This document shows, one piece after another, positions 16,943 to 26,519 of a stretch of 64,000 nucleotides of DNA. The position numbers and the translations under genes were made by a program. Location of the stretch: the NCBI GenBank assembly GCA_020050835.1, contig JAGVKB010000112.1:19041-83040 (forward strand). The letters run 5' to 3'. The stretch comes from Candidatus Obscuribacterales bacterium (GTDB lineage: Bacteria; Cyanobacteriota; Vampirovibrionia; Obscuribacterales; Obscuribacteraceae). The notes below the pieces were generated by a model. It saw nothing but the letters and a program-made list of their open reading frames with translations, ran no database searches and had not been told where the DNA came from. Numbering within the stretch: the stretch's first letter is position 1; every line of letters starts with the position of its first letter.

Positions 16943-18214
16943 TCACAAAGTCACTTTTTCGATCGCTCCGGCGGCCACGCTGTAAATTGTCGCACCTTCC
17001 AGCCAGGACGGTTCAAATCCAGCCAGGTGAGTGGTTGTGATAATTGTTTGCGTGTTATCTCCAACTGCCGACATTAACAGACGCTGGCGACCGGCATCGA
17101 GCTCAGCCATCACGTCGTCCAACAACAGCACCGGGCTCTCACCACATGACTCGGTCAGCCGTTCGAGCTCCGCCAGCTTGAGCGAAAGGACCAGGCTGCG
17201 TTGTTGCCCCTGACTGGCAAATGTAACCGCCGACGAATCATTGAGCGTAAGCGAGATATCGTCCCGGTGTGGACCGACCAAACTCTGTTTGCGGGCGATC
17301 TCCTCCCTCCGGCGCTCCTTGAGCAGGCGCATAAGTATTTGAGCAACCTCTTGCTCTTCCGCCTCGAGCAGGGCGCTCATCGAGCTTGCCGGCGGCAAGT
17401 CTTCCGCAACACCGTTGCCGTATTCCCGAGAGTCATCTTCTTTCGGTTCCGGCGCCTTGAAGTAGTAATCAGCCTGCAAAGATTCGCGCCGTCCCGAAAG
17501 ATGGCTCTGGTTCTCTTGCGCCCGCGGCAGAAGCTCGGACAATAAACGCATACGCTCCTTAATGATTTGAGAGCCAAAACGCGCCAGCTGCTTGTCCCAA
17601 GCTAACAACTGGTCTTGATCGCTGACAGTCACTCGCTTGGCTTCACAGATGGTCTTCAGCAACCGATTGCGTTGAGAAATTACTTTGGCAAAACTCTGCA
17701 ATACATCCAGAAACGTCGGTCGGACTCTCAATATGACTCCATCAATCCAATCCCGGCGATACTTCGGTCCGCCTCTCAGCAGGTTTAAGTCGTCGACTTG
17801 AAAGCTAACCGTAATCAAGTGCCCGAGCAGCGCTTTTACAAAGCTATAGCTCACGCCATTGACCAAGATCTGCCGCGAAAGCAACCTCTGACCTGGTCTG
17901 GCAGCGGTCTGGCGTGCTAACCGATACTCGACCGATTCCTCCACCCCCATTCGCTCGAAGATCACTTGTACTGACAGTTGAGGCTCGCCCCATCTAATTA
18001 ATTCGGAGTCCTGGCTGGCCCGGGCTGACCGGCCAGTGCTTACAAGCTCGACAGCCTCGAGAAAGTTGCTCTTCCCTTGAGCGTTTTCGCCGATCAAGAA
18101 AGTCTTGCCAGAGCCAACCGAAACGTTAACATCTGGATAATTGCGGAAATTGCTGAGAGTGACCGTTTTTACCTGCATGGCATTCTGCAGCGTCTTGGGA
18201 CCGGACTCTAGCAT
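16943..18214 (-). CDS. recF: DNA replication and repair protein RecF
   Basis: SMC-type ATPase that loads RecA at single-strand gaps with RecO and RecR. The Walker A motif is GENAQGKSNFL, with the conserved start of the fold at VKTVTLSNFRNYPDVNV. The signature and Walker B region is SQGQQRSLVLSLKLAELE followed by SPVLLLDDVMAELDAGR. 423 residues, slightly longer than most. The ATG at 18214 has a strong SD (AGGGGG with 7-base spacing), so it is kept over the internal Met13. It sits 21 bases downstream of ribF and points away from gyrB. Confidence 0.94.
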   Translation of the reverse strand: MLESGPKTLQNAMQVKTVTLSNFRNYPDVNVSVGSGKTFLIGENAQGKSNFLEAVELVSTGRSARASQDSELIRWGEPQLSVQVIFERMGVEESVEYRLARQTAARPGQRLLSRQILVNGVSYSFVKALLGHLITVSFQVDDLNLLRGGPKYRRDWIDGVILRVRPTFLDVLQSFAKVISQRNRLLKTICEAKRVTVSDQDQLLAWDKQLARFGSQIIKERMRLLSELLPRAQENQSHLSGRRESLQADYYFKAPEPKEDDSREYGNGVAEDLPPASSMSALLEAEEQEVAQILMRLLKERRREEIARKQSLVGPHRDDISLTLNDSSAVTFASQGQQRSLVLSLKLAELERLTESCGESPVLLLDDVMAELDAGRQRLLMSAVGDNTQTIITTTHLAGFEPSWLEGATIYSVAAGAIEKVTL

Positions 18215-18235
18215 GAACGGTCCCCCTGTATTGAA

Positions 18236-19198
18236 TTAAGCCCGTAACGTCCGTTCAGAGGTTTGATAGCCGCAATCCAACGACAGTAGTTTGCGCGCCG
18301 TCAGACAGTCTTCGGCGATCTGAGCCTTAAGCTCAGCGACCGATCCAAACTTCATCTCGTCTCTTACCAGATGAAGAAACTCCACCGTGAGCGGTTGGTC
18401 GTAAATATCCTCATTGAAATCCAGTATGTGAACTTCGAATGTATATTGCTGACCACTAGTAACAGTCGGTCTGAAGCCAAGATTGATCACCGAAGCTAAC
18501 GCTCTGCCATCGCCCAGCCTGGCAATACCGGCATAGACACCGCGGGCAGGCAGAATTTGCCGGCCAGAGATCTCCATGTTTGCGGTCGGAAAACCTAAGG
18601 CTCTGCCGCGCTCATCCCCCCGGCCGACTTTGCTGACTATTGAATACGGTCTACTCAAGAGCTGCTGGGCGAGCGCAACATCTCGATGATCGAGCGCTTC
18701 GCGAATGCGAGAGCTGGAGACCTCAATACCATCTATCAATACGGACGAAGCAACGTGAACTACAAACGAAAATTCGCCGCCGAGCTGTCTGAGCAGCTCA
18801 GGATCACCTTCGCGATTACGGCCGAAGTGATGGTTATAACCGACTGAAATCGAGCGAGCGCCCAGTGCACTAACCAAAACGGTCTCAACATACTGCCGGG
18901 GACTGAGTTTGCAGATCTCCTCCGAGAAGGTCAAGACCATCGTCGCATCCACCTTGAGCTCGGCGAACAGCTCCAGGCGTTGTTCGATTAAGGTTAACAG
19001 CGGTGGTGACTTGCCGAGAGTCAGCGAGCGCGGATGCTCCTTGAACGTCACAAGTGCAGCTGGAACACCGATTCGGTGCGCTTCATCGACAGCCTTCTTG
19101 ATAACAGCCTTGTGTCCAGGATGCACGCCATCGAAGAAACCGAGCGCAAGAGAAGAATGCTTGAGCAGCCCCGGTTTGAATTCATGATAAGTGTCCAA
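18236..19198 (-). CDS. ribF: Bifunctional riboflavin kinase/FAD synthetase RibF
   Basis: Converts riboflavin to FMN and FMN to FAD. The N-terminal adenylyltransferase part has LALGFFDGVHPGHKAVI and TFKEHPRSL, then GYNHHFGRNREG. The C-terminal kinase part has GRGDERGRALGFPTANMEI and the lid region PARGVYAGIARLGDGRALASVINLGFRPTV. The open frame extends to a TTG at 19270, but the usual length is about 310, so the TTG at 19198 behind CGGAG (about 10-base spacing, 320 residues) is chosen. Upstream of recF in the same direction. Confidence 0.91.
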   Translation of the reverse strand: MDTYHEFKPGLLKHSSLALGFFDGVHPGHKAVIKKAVDEAHRIGVPAALVTFKEHPRSLTLGKSPPLLTLIEQRLELFAELKVDATMVLTFSEEICKLSPRQYVETVLVSALGARSISVGYNHHFGRNREGDPELLRQLGGEFSFVVHVASSVLIDGIEVSSSRIREALDHRDVALAQQLLSRPYSIVSKVGRGDERGRALGFPTANMEISGRQILPARGVYAGIARLGDGRALASVINLGFRPTVTSGQQYTFEVHILDFNEDIYDQPLTVEFLHLVRDEMKFGSVAELKAQIAEDCLTARKLLSLDCGYQTSERTLRA

Positions 19199-19427
19199 AC
19201 TACTTGCGCTCCGTACGCTTTCTCTCCGCGGCGATGCCTCGCTCGCCTTCAGCCAACCGTGACAAGTCAATCATATTATCCCAGGCTGAACATATGGCGT
19301 TTTCCCCACTGACAGCCGCTTGGCAAAAGACTAGCAACATTTCATTATCACCGGGTTCAATGGCACAATTCTGTTCACAATCGGGTTCTGGCGTGAGGAG
19401 AGACCAGCATAGGAACACCCCGGCATG

Positions 19428-19436
19428 TGTTAAAAT
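19428..19436 (+). promoter_or_regulatory. Extended -10 promoter for gyrB
   Basis: TGtTAAAAT has the TGn extension plus a five-of-six -10 hexamer, about 90 bases before the gyrB ATG. A transcription start near 19443 would exclude the earlier in-frame ATG at 19427 as the start. No good -35 is present, as expected for an extended -10 promoter. Confidence 0.45.
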
Positions 19437-19525
19437 TGACGGATGTCGTTTTCTCGAAACCGTACGCTCCAGGCTCAATTCGCCTAGTTCAAGCAATTGA
19501 GACCGGTGCATTTTTTGGAAGAATC

Positions 19526-21559
19526 ATGGCCAATACCAAACCGAAAACAGCTGGCGCCGATACTACAGCGCAAAATGACGAATCGGCGCCGGCTGAATAT
19601 ACAGCCTCTACGATCGACGTTCTCGAAGGTTTAGAAGCCGTCCGGGTTCGACCCGGTATGTACATCGGCAGCACCGGCCCAAGAGGGTTGCATCACCTCG
19701 TTTATGAGATCGTGGACAACTCGGTAGACGAAGCGCTAGCTGGATATTGCAAAAATATTGAAGTAACCATCAATGAGGACAACTCCGTAACTGTCATAGA
19801 TGACGGTCGCGGTATTCCGGTGGACATTGTCGAAAAGACCGGCAAGAGCGGTGTCGAAACAGTATTCACGGTGCTGCACGCGGGCGGAAAGTTCGGCGGC
19901 GGCGGATACAAGGTGTCAGGCGGTCTGCACGGCGTGGGCGCTTCGGTCGTGAATGCTCTTTCTGAAAAGCTTGAAGTCGAAGTTTTCCGTAACAACAAGA
20001 TACACAGGCAGATCTATCGCCGAGGAAAAGCAGACGGCGGACTCGAGGTTGTCGGCAGCACGGAATTGCAAGGAACCAAAGTGACCTTCTGGCCCGACGA
20101 CGAAATTTTTGGCGACGTCAATGAGGACAACGAAAGAGTTCAAATCGTAGTGGAATGGGATACGCTCACGACCCGCTTGCGTGAAATGGCATTTCTCAAC
20201 AAGGGTCTGCGTATCACACTGGCAGACAAACGTCATGACAAATCGGCAGAATATCACTACGAAGGCGGGATCGCCAGCTACGTTGAATATCTAAACGACA
20301 CCAGAACGGCCTTGCACAAGCCGCCGATCTACTTCGAGCTCGAGCGAGACGGTGTGGTTGTTGAATGTTCGCTACAGTGGACAGATATGTATGCCGAGTC
20401 GATCTACACCTTCGTCAACAACATCAATACGCACGATGGCGGAACACACCTGACCGGCTTTCGTAACGGGTTGACACGGGTAATTAACGAATATGCCCGC
20501 AAAACCAATCTGCTTAAAGAGGCCGAGGCCAATTTCACCGGTGAAGATGTGAGAGAAGGCTTGACCGCTATCATTTCAGTCAAAGTCTCCGAGCCTCAAT
20601 TTGAAGGGCAGACCAAAGAGCGGTTGGGCAACCGGGAAGTGCAAGGCATTACTCAGTCGGTCGTCTCCGAGAAACTGTCGGACTGGTTAGAGTTGAATCC
20701 CAAGTCGGGTAAAGATATCGTCAACAAAGCTGTTCAAGCCAGGCAAGCGCGAGAGGCGGCTCACAAAGCCAAAGCGCTAGTACGCCGGCAGTCAGCCTTG
20801 GAAAATTCTTCCTTGCCAGGCAAGCTAGCCGATTGCTCCGATCGTGATCCGACTAAGTGCGAAGTTTACCTGGTAGAAGGTGACTCCGCAGGCGGTAGCG
20901 CCAAGCAAGGCCGCAATCGCAGCTTCCAGGCCATTCTTCCATTGAGAGGAAAGATTCTCAACGTGGAGCGAGTCCAACCAGCCCGGATTTACGACAACAC
21001 CGAAGTACAAGCGATGATTCAAGCGCTTGGACTTTCTGTCAAGGAAGAGGAAGAAGAAGGCGGCGGCAAAGGGACTGGGCTGTTGCGCCCGAACGCGGAG
21101 AATTTGGATCTCTCCAAGCTGCGCTATCACAAAGTCATTATCATGACGGACGCAGATGTAGACGGCAGTCACATCAGGACACTGCTTCTCACCTTCTTTT
21201 TCCGCTACGCCAGACCGCTGGTCGAACGCGGCTATGTCTTCATCGCTCAACCACCGCTGTTCAAAGTAGAGAAGGGCAAACGAACCGAGTATTGCTATAA
21301 CGAGCACAAGCTCGAAGCAGTGCTGGCAGAATTGGGTGAAAAGGCGATCGTGCAACGTTTTAAGGGGCTGGGTGAGATGATGCCCGAGCAGCTCTGGGAG
21401 ACAACCATGAATCCCGAAACACGCACACTCAAGCAAGTAACCGTCGATGATGCATCAGAAGCGGATCACATTTTCGACCTCTTGATGGGAGAAGCTGTCG
21501 GTCCCAGACGAGAGTTCATCGAAAAGAACGCGCACATGGTCGCCAATCTCGACGTCTAA
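19526..21559 (+). CDS. gyrB: DNA gyrase subunit B
   Basis: ATPase subunit of DNA gyrase, which introduces negative supercoils. It contains a GHKL ATPase ([16 protein letters not shown], then DGRGIP and the [15 protein letters not shown] loop), the transducer domain, and the Toprim motifs [13 protein letters not shown] and [22 protein letters not shown]. The C-terminal motif is [21 protein letters not shown]. The start at 19526 (MANTKPK) has TTGGAAG upstream. A 33-residue extension to an upstream ATG would overlap the predicted promoter. About 677 residues, normal. Divergent from ribF/recF. No insertion is seen. Confidence 0.97.
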   Translation: MANTKPKTAGADTTAQNDESAPAEYTASTIDVLEGLEAVRVRPGMYIGSTGPRGLHHLVYEIVDNSVDEALAGYCKNIEVTINEDNSVTVIDDGRGIPVDIVEKTGKSGVETVFTVLHAGGKFGGGGYKVSGGLHGVGASVVNALSEKLEVEVFRNNKIHRQIYRRGKADGGLEVVGSTELQGTKVTFWPDDEIFGDVNEDNERVQIVVEWDTLTTRLREMAFLNKGLRITLADKRHDKSAEYHYEGGIASYVEYLNDTRTALHKPPIYFELERDGVVVECSLQWTDMYAESIYTFVNNINTHDGGTHLTGFRNGLTRVINEYARKTNLLKEAEANFTGEDVREGLTAIISVKVSEPQFEGQTKERLGNREVQGITQSVVSEKLSDWLELNPKSGKDIVNKAVQARQAREAAHKAKALVRRQSALENSSLPGKLADCSDRDPTKCEVYLVEGDSAGGSAKQGRNRSFQAILPLRGKILNVERVQPARIYDNTEVQAMIQALGLSVKEEEEEGGGKGTGLLRPNAENLDLSKLRYHKVIIMTDADVDGSHIRTLLLTFFFRYARPLVERGYVFIAQPPLFKVEKGKRTEYCYNEHKLEAVLAELGEKAIVQRFKGLGEMMPEQLWETTMNPETRTLKQVTVDDASEADHIFDLLMGEAVGPRREFIEKNAHMVANLDV

Positions 21560-21580
21560 CAACAGGGGCGCCGTGGAGCT

Positions 21581-22174
21581 GTGGTCAACTTAGCCAACCT
21601 TGTCAGCATCGGAAGGGTGGGACTAGGCCTGGCAACGGTCGGTTTGCTCTGGCTGCCGGGCGATCAACTGCGCTGGACGGCGTTCGGGTTGACCGCCTTC
21701 GTGATTTACAGCGATGCCCTGGACGGATTCCTGGCCAGAAAGTTCAAGCAAACCTCCCGCTTCGGCGCCAAACTTGACATCGCCGGCGACCGAGTTGTTG
21801 AAATGACTTACTGGATAGTTTTTGCCGTGCTCGGTTGGATTCCGGTCTGGATTCCGCTGCTCTTCCTGGTTAGGGGCAATCTTGTCGATACGATTCGGGC
21901 CCAGGCCAGCGAAGAGGGATTCACCGCATTTGGTGACAAGACCATGCAAAAGAGCAGGATCGGAAGATTCTTGGTAGCCTCTAATTTCAGCCGCTTCACC
22001 TACGCCGTCGCGAAGGCGGTGGCCTTTTGCCTGCTGATCGCTGCTCATACAACTGTCTGTGAATCGACGGTCATTCCTCAGGTGGCGGCCTTTTTCGTTT
22101 ATTTCTCGGCGGTTTTCTGCATTATGCGTGGATTTCCGGTCTTACTGGAAGGGCGAGAGATTCTAGCCAAGTGA
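21581..22174 (+). CDS. CDP-alcohol phosphatidyltransferase family protein
   Basis: Membrane enzyme of the phospholipid-synthesis type (PgsA/Pss-like). The signature D-x2-DG-x2-AR-x8-G-x3-D-x3-D is seen as DALDGFLARKF...G...D...D at about residues 48-70. Hydrophobic segments flank it near 15-35, 80-100, 140-160 and 165-185. The start is GTG at 21581 with a GTGGAG SD just upstream. It starts 21 bases after gyrB and is probably co-transcribed with it. Which alcohol it uses (glycerol phosphate, inositol phosphate, or serine) cannot be told from sequence. Confidence 0.88.
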   Translation: MVNLANLVSIGRVGLGLATVGLLWLPGDQLRWTAFGLTAFVIYSDALDGFLARKFKQTSRFGAKLDIAGDRVVEMTYWIVFAVLGWIPVWIPLLFLVRGNLVDTIRAQASEEGFTAFGDKTMQKSRIGRFLVASNFSRFTYAVAKAVAFCLLIAAHTTVCESTVIPQVAAFFVYFSAVFCIMRGFPVLLEGREILAK

Positions 22175-22232
22175 ACATAGATTTGATATCGGCAAATAGT
22201 CCGATTCGGCTGTCGCGCCTCGACCCAGAAGA

Positions 22233-22255
22233 CCGAGCGCACTCGGACTTTCTTT
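22233..22255 (+). terminator. Weak hairpin after the CDP-alcohol transferase
   Basis: A 5-bp stem (CCGAG/CTCGG, loop CGCA) is followed by a T-rich stretch, close to the convergent 3' ends of this gene and the GAF kinase. It could terminate either gene but is short. Confidence 0.3.
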
Positions 22256-22260
22256 CGAGC

Positions 22261-23574
22261 TTAAGTCTTGGCGGCAACAAAAGCAGGTCTCGCAATGATT
22301 TTCTTTGATAGAGAGAAGTAAAAGGTGGACCCTTTGCCGGGCCGGCCGACCGCCCAGGCAGTCCCACCATGAAGACGGGCAATCTCCATAACGCTTGCCA
22401 GCCCGATACCAGACCCCGGCTTCGAACGCACTTGCTCCAGCCGCGCAAATAAATCGAAAAGGAGTTCGGCATCATTGGGATGAAATCCCATCCCATTGTC
22501 ATTGACGGCAAACTGCCAATGGTCTACGGTCTCCTGGCAGGTTACGTCTACCATTAAGCGGACTTCCTGATTGCGATACTTGATCGCATTTTCAAGCAGA
22601 TTCTGAAAAATTTGCGTGAGCTTGGAATGATCGGCTTGCACCACCGGTAGTGCACCGAAAACTGCCAGCTCGGATTCCGGCACCGTAATCGACAGGCGCT
22701 GCCAGATGTCGCGAACGAGCGCTTCCGTGTCTACTTCCGCAATTGAAAGACTGGACTGCCCGAGCCTGGCATACTCCAGGAGCGCGCTGGTAAGCTGCGT
22801 TATCTGCTCGGCGCTGTGCAGAATAAGCTCTAGAAAGCGTCTTGGTTTTGAGTCGGGTGGACTGTTCTCATAACCCTTCTTGAGCAAGTCCACTAGCCCT
22901 TGAATTGCCACAACCGGAGCGCGCAAATCGTGCGAGATGAGATGCATGAATTTATCGATTTGAGCATCTTTGGCCGCCAACTCGACATAGAGTCGAGAGA
23001 GGTCTTCATTCATGCGAGCCAGCACATCCGCCTGCGATTCTTGATCGGCAAACACGCGACAGCTCTGCATGAACATGGACAACAACGACGACACGGTCTC
23101 AATCAGTTCGACATCGTCGTCGCTCCAAGGTCTGGCCCTGTCGCATTGGTGCACTCCCAGCAGGCCGAACATCGTTTCTTGAAAGATTACCGGAGTGACA
23201 AGGGCGCTCTTAACGCTCAGATCGATGAACATCTGCTTGTTCATCGCCTCCCCGAATCGGCTGTCAGTCTGAGTGTCATCCGTCTTGACAGTCTGCGCAG
23301 TCTGCCTGGCCAGATAAGTCGCCGGCGTTAAGATCTCAGTACCCACACCGATCGCTTGAATTGCGTCCGACACGTACTCGTGAGTCATTCTGACAAAGCC
23401 AGCGCTGTCGACCTGGTAGAAGAAACAGCGACTTGTAGCCAGAGCAGCGCCGACTTCGGCTACCGCTGTTTGAAGCAACGGCTCGGGATCAAAGCGCCGA
23501 CCGCCGGTTTCCGAGATTCGGCGCAGCACAGAGAGTCTGTTGTCTTGATTTCGCCGCCGTCCCACGCTCTTCAC
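22261..23574 (-). CDS. GAF-domain sensor histidine kinase
   Basis: Soluble-looking kinase with no membrane segment. The N-terminal GAF domain lies at about 30-180 (LQTAVAEVGAALATSRCFFYQVD), with a pattern resembling cyanobacterial GAF kinases. HisKA has MHLISHDLRAPVVAIQGL, and HATPase has NLLENAIKYRNQEV, DNGMGFHPND and SGIGLASVMEIARLHGG. The start is GTG at 23574. The Cys in SRCFF is a possible chromophore or redox site, though not shown to be bilin-binding. No regulator is adjacent, so its partner lies elsewhere. Confidence 0.9.
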   Translation of the reverse strand: MKSVGRRRNQDNRLSVLRRISETGGRRFDPEPLLQTAVAEVGAALATSRCFFYQVDSAGFVRMTHEYVSDAIQAIGVGTEILTPATYLARQTAQTVKTDDTQTDSRFGEAMNKQMFIDLSVKSALVTPVIFQETMFGLLGVHQCDRARPWSDDDVELIETVSSLLSMFMQSCRVFADQESQADVLARMNEDLSRLYVELAAKDAQIDKFMHLISHDLRAPVVAIQGLVDLLKKGYENSPPDSKPRRFLELILHSAEQITQLTSALLEYARLGQSSLSIAEVDTEALVRDIWQRLSITVPESELAVFGALPVVQADHSKLTQIFQNLLENAIKYRNQEVRLMVDVTCQETVDHWQFAVNDNGMGFHPNDAELLFDLFARLEQVRSKPGSGIGLASVMEIARLHGGTAWAVGRPGKGSTFYFSLSKKIIARPAFVAAKT

Positions 23575-23609
23575 TTTGCCAAAGGAAATCAGGCTAACCC
23601 AGATACATT

Positions 23610-24299
23610 TTACTGCTCCGACCAGATAGCCTTAGCTCTTCGGTCCAGTCGATCAGCTTCGGCTGTCCGCCTTTCTTTGCGGAGCAGCTTGGAATAACTG
23701 TCCAGAGCATCGGCAAGCAACGGATTATTAGGACCGAGGCTGCTTTCATATATTGCGATCACTCGCTTGAACAATGGCTCAGCCTTAACAGCATAGCCTT
23801 CATCCTGGTAGAGCCGGGCCAGATTAGTCAGACTTTCTGCAACCAGCAGATGTTCTGGTCCGTAGTCTCTCTGCCGGATCGACAAGCAGCGCTTGTAAAG
23901 CGGCTCGGCTTCAGAATATCTCCTTTGAGCCTGATAAAGGCCGGCGAGATTATGCAAGTCCCTGGCGACATCGACATGATTCGGACCGAATGCCTTTTCG
24001 TCAAGGGCAAGCGCTTGTTGGAACAGCGGTTTTGCTTCATCGTATTTGCCTAAAATGCAGTAGTTTTCACCGAGATTACTGAGATGCTCGCTTACCTTTG
24101 AATGCCCTGATACTGGATTCTCCCAGCTCTTGACCGGCTGCCGATTGAGAGTCTCCCATTTAGAATCAGATTGCACGGCCGGTTTGGCCTCTTTCTCGTC
24201 ATGCTTCTGCCAGTCCGAGCCGGGCGGCGCAGCAAAAACAGATGGATCGACTGCTGTCAGGGCTATTGAAACTAAGAGCAAAGCCGCTCGACCAGCCAT
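23610..24299 (-). CDS. Exported TPR-repeat protein (kinesin-light-chain type)
   Basis: Signal peptide at 1-23 (MAGRAALLLVSIALTAVDPSVFA), then a low-complexity linker and TPR units at about 85-225, such as NYCILGKYDEAKPLFQQALALDEKAFGPNH and NLAGLYQAQRRYSEAEPLYKRCL, the kinesin-light-chain repeat style. Start at 24299 has a strong SD (GAGGAG), whereas the longer frame begins inside the previous gene. Begins 4 bases after the GT9 gene stop, so it belongs to the lipid A operon and may bind a protein in that pathway. Confidence 0.87.
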   Translation of the reverse strand: MAGRAALLLVSIALTAVDPSVFAAPPGSDWQKHDEKEAKPAVQSDSKWETLNRQPVKSWENPVSGHSKVSEHLSNLGENYCILGKYDEAKPLFQQALALDEKAFGPNHVDVARDLHNLAGLYQAQRRYSEAEPLYKRCLSIRQRDYGPEHLLVAESLTNLARLYQDEGYAVKAEPLFKRVIAIYESSLGPNNPLLADALDSYSKLLRKERRTAEADRLDRRAKAIWSEQ

Positions 24300-24303
24300 G
24301 AAT

Positions 24304-25389
24304 TTATCTCCTCGCTGAAGCTCGCTGTCTCGATAATGCTGCCCTACATTCGGAGATAACCATTTGCGGATCCAATTTCGCCAGACATCGAGCGAGCGGG
24401 CAATTGTCATGCACAGCACATCGACGCTCCGCAGACGCTTGATCAAAAACAGCCACATGCTCTGCTCCCCACGGACGCCAACGGTTAAAATCGGTTGGAC
24501 CGAACAAGGCGACTGTCGGAGTGTCTACCGCAGCGGCCATATGAGCCGGACCGGAATCCACACAGACAGCCAGATCCATTCTCTGATAAAGCGCCAGACT
24601 CTGCCTGAGTGTAAGCTGGCCGGCCAGGTTTACTCCCTTCACGCCCGACATGGTCTGTAACTCTTCATACAGCTCCTTGTCCCGTTCGGCGCCGGTAAAA
24701 AATGGCACCAAAGCAAATTCGTCGGCCAGACGCTGAATGACGACTGCCCAATGCTCGAGCGGATACATTTTATCGGGATGAGCAGCCGCCGCATGAATCA
24801 AGACATGCTTACCATTTTTGGCAAGCTCGGGAACCATTTTGGAGATCTGGTCTTTTTCGACCGGGCTCACCCAGGCTTCCAGATAGTTGTCCAACACCGG
24901 AATCCCGATCGCCCTAAGCACATCCAACGTGGACTCCACTTCATGTTTGTCCTTATTCCAGGACACCGGATGAGTAAGAAAGAAGCGTCGTCCTTCAGTA
25001 TCATAGCCGGCTTTCCAGCGCGCACCAGTGAGCCAGGACAACAGTCCGGAGGACCAGGATCGCTTCAAGACAAGCACCAGATCATACTTGCGCTGCCGGA
25101 GGTCGACGGCATAAGCCATGAAATTGCGAGGGCGGCCCTTGCCGCGATCATATTTGTGAAACCTGGTGGTATCGAAACTGATCAGTTCGTCGACGTAAGG
25201 GCAGCCTTCTAAAACTGCACCACTTTCCGGCCCGACCAATACATCGATTGTGGCGGCGGGATAGGCCCGACGCAGATTCCGTAAAAACGGAACGGTAAGA
25301 ATTGTGTCTCCGATAAAGCGATAGCGCATCACTAGAATGCGCTTGGCCAGCACAAGCTCTGCATCTGGGATCAATTCCTTGGACGTCAC
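24304..25389 (-). CDS. Glycosyltransferase family 9 (heptosyltransferase-like)
   Basis: ADP-heptose:LPS heptosyltransferase-type enzyme of the inner core. It has the N-terminal ILVMRYRFIGDTILTVPFLRNLRRAYP and the C-terminal AVCVDSGPAHMAAAVDTPTVALFGPTDFNRW, in which the donor-binding Asp/His are typical of WaaF/WaaC. The donor sugar is inferred only. 361 residues. The ATG overlaps the lpxK stop as ATGA at 25386-25389, a sign of translational coupling. Confidence 0.9.
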   Translation of the reverse strand: MTSKELIPDAELVLAKRILVMRYRFIGDTILTVPFLRNLRRAYPAATIDVLVGPESGAVLEGCPYVDELISFDTTRFHKYDRGKGRPRNFMAYAVDLRQRKYDLVLVLKRSWSSGLLSWLTGARWKAGYDTEGRRFFLTHPVSWNKDKHEVESTLDVLRAIGIPVLDNYLEAWVSPVEKDQISKMVPELAKNGKHVLIHAAAAHPDKMYPLEHWAVVIQRLADEFALVPFFTGAERDKELYEELQTMSGVKGVNLAGQLTLRQSLALYQRMDLAVCVDSGPAHMAAAVDTPTVALFGPTDFNRWRPWGAEHVAVFDQASAERRCAVHDNCPLARCLAKLDPQMVISECRAALSRQRASARR

Positions 25390-26519
25390 CGAGCGCCAGC
25401 CCCCTCTGGATGGTCGGCCAGGCTGCTCTCTTCGTTGCCGATCTTCTCAACGAAAGGTGGTGCGCTCAAAACCGGCACCGGTCCAAGCCATTGCGTCCTC
25501 AGCTCGATAAAATGTAGCGGCAAGTTGCGACACAGCTCAGGGTCGAGTCGAGCAGCATCCTTTTCGGTAGTCAGAATCAAATCGGCGCCGCTACGTGCCA
25601 ACTCCCGGCCTAAGGAATTCATGTCTGCCGCGCTCCACCAGTGGTGATCCGGGAAAGCCCGCAACTTCAGGACGTCAGCACCAAGCTCGGTGACCAGATC
25701 GACAAACGGTCTCGGTCTGGCGATGCCACAAAGGGCTATTACTTTAACGCCCTTGAGCGTAGACAGCGAGTCTGTCGCATCAGCTGCACCGAATTGTCTG
25801 AGTCGATGCGGAACAAAGCGGCAACTAGTGATATTGGCTCGTTGCGCTCGCTCGCGAATGATCTCTTCGAAGTAAGATAGCCTGGCAGATTTCGGATGCG
25901 GCGGAACTTTGGTTACCACTACCCAACTGGCTCGAGTCAGAGCCGAAATCGGCTCGCGTAGCCGACCGGCTGGCAGCAATGAATCACCGACTGGATCGTC
26001 ATTGTAATCAAGCAACACGATATCGTGGTCTCGCTCAATCGCCAGATGCTGAAAGCCATCGTCCAGAACTATTACATCGGCATCGTATACGTTAACCGCC
26101 ACGTCCGCAGCGACCGAGCGCTTGGAGCTTACAATCACCTTGGCCTTGGGCACAGCCAGTGCCATCATATATGGTTCATCACCGGCATCGGCGCAGCTGA
26201 CGAGACTGCCGTTGCCGTCACTGACAACTAACAGCTCCTCTCGTGACTTTCTGCGGTATCCGCGCGAGACGATCGCCACATTCAACCCGCTGTCCGTAAG
26301 ACGTCTGGCCAGATCGATCGTAACCGGCGTCTTACCTGTGCCGCCGCAGGTCAAATTCCCAACGCTTATGACCGGCACCGACACCCGGTGGCGCTCGAGC
26401 AGTCCGCCGCCGTAGCCACGCAGTCTCAGGTAGGAGCCGAGCCCGTAAACCGCCGATGCCGGTTGCAGAAGTGTGGAGATGATTCGCTCTTTAGGACTTT
26501 CAGGATTGCCCCAGGTCAT
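25386..26519 (-). CDS. lpxK: Tetraacyldisaccharide 4'-kinase LpxK
   Basis: Phosphorylates the 4' position of the lipid A disaccharide at the inner membrane. It has the Walker A motif GNLTCGGTGKTPV near residue 55, preceded by the usual N-terminal hydrophobic segment, and DVIVLDDGFQHLAIERDHDIVLLD with the catalytic DDGFQH motif. 377 residues, a normal to slightly long size. It overlaps its upstream and downstream neighbours by ATGA, so waaA-lpxK-GT9 is one operon. Confidence 0.95.
   Translation of the reverse strand: MTWGNPESPKERIISTLLQPASAVYGLGSYLRLRGYGGGLLERHRVSVPVISVGNLTCGGTGKTPVTIDLARRLTDSGLNVAIVSRGYRRKSREELLVVSDGNGSLVSCADAGDEPYMMALAVPKAKVIVSSKRSVAADVAVNVYDADVIVLDDGFQHLAIERDHDIVLLDYNDDPVGDSLLPAGRLREPISALTRASWVVVTKVPPHPKSARLSYFEEIIRERAQRANITSCRFVPHRLRQFGAADATDSLSTLKGVKVIALCGIARPRPFVDLVTELGADVLKLRAFPDHHWWSAADMNSLGRELARSGADLILTTEKDAARLDPELCRNLPLHFIELRTQWLGPVPVLSAPPFVEKIGNEESSLADHPEGAGAR

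Noticed and set aside
20825..21436. Minus-strand ORF of 203 codons inside gyrB
   Set aside because: Shadow of gyrB, which is certain from Toprim motifs.
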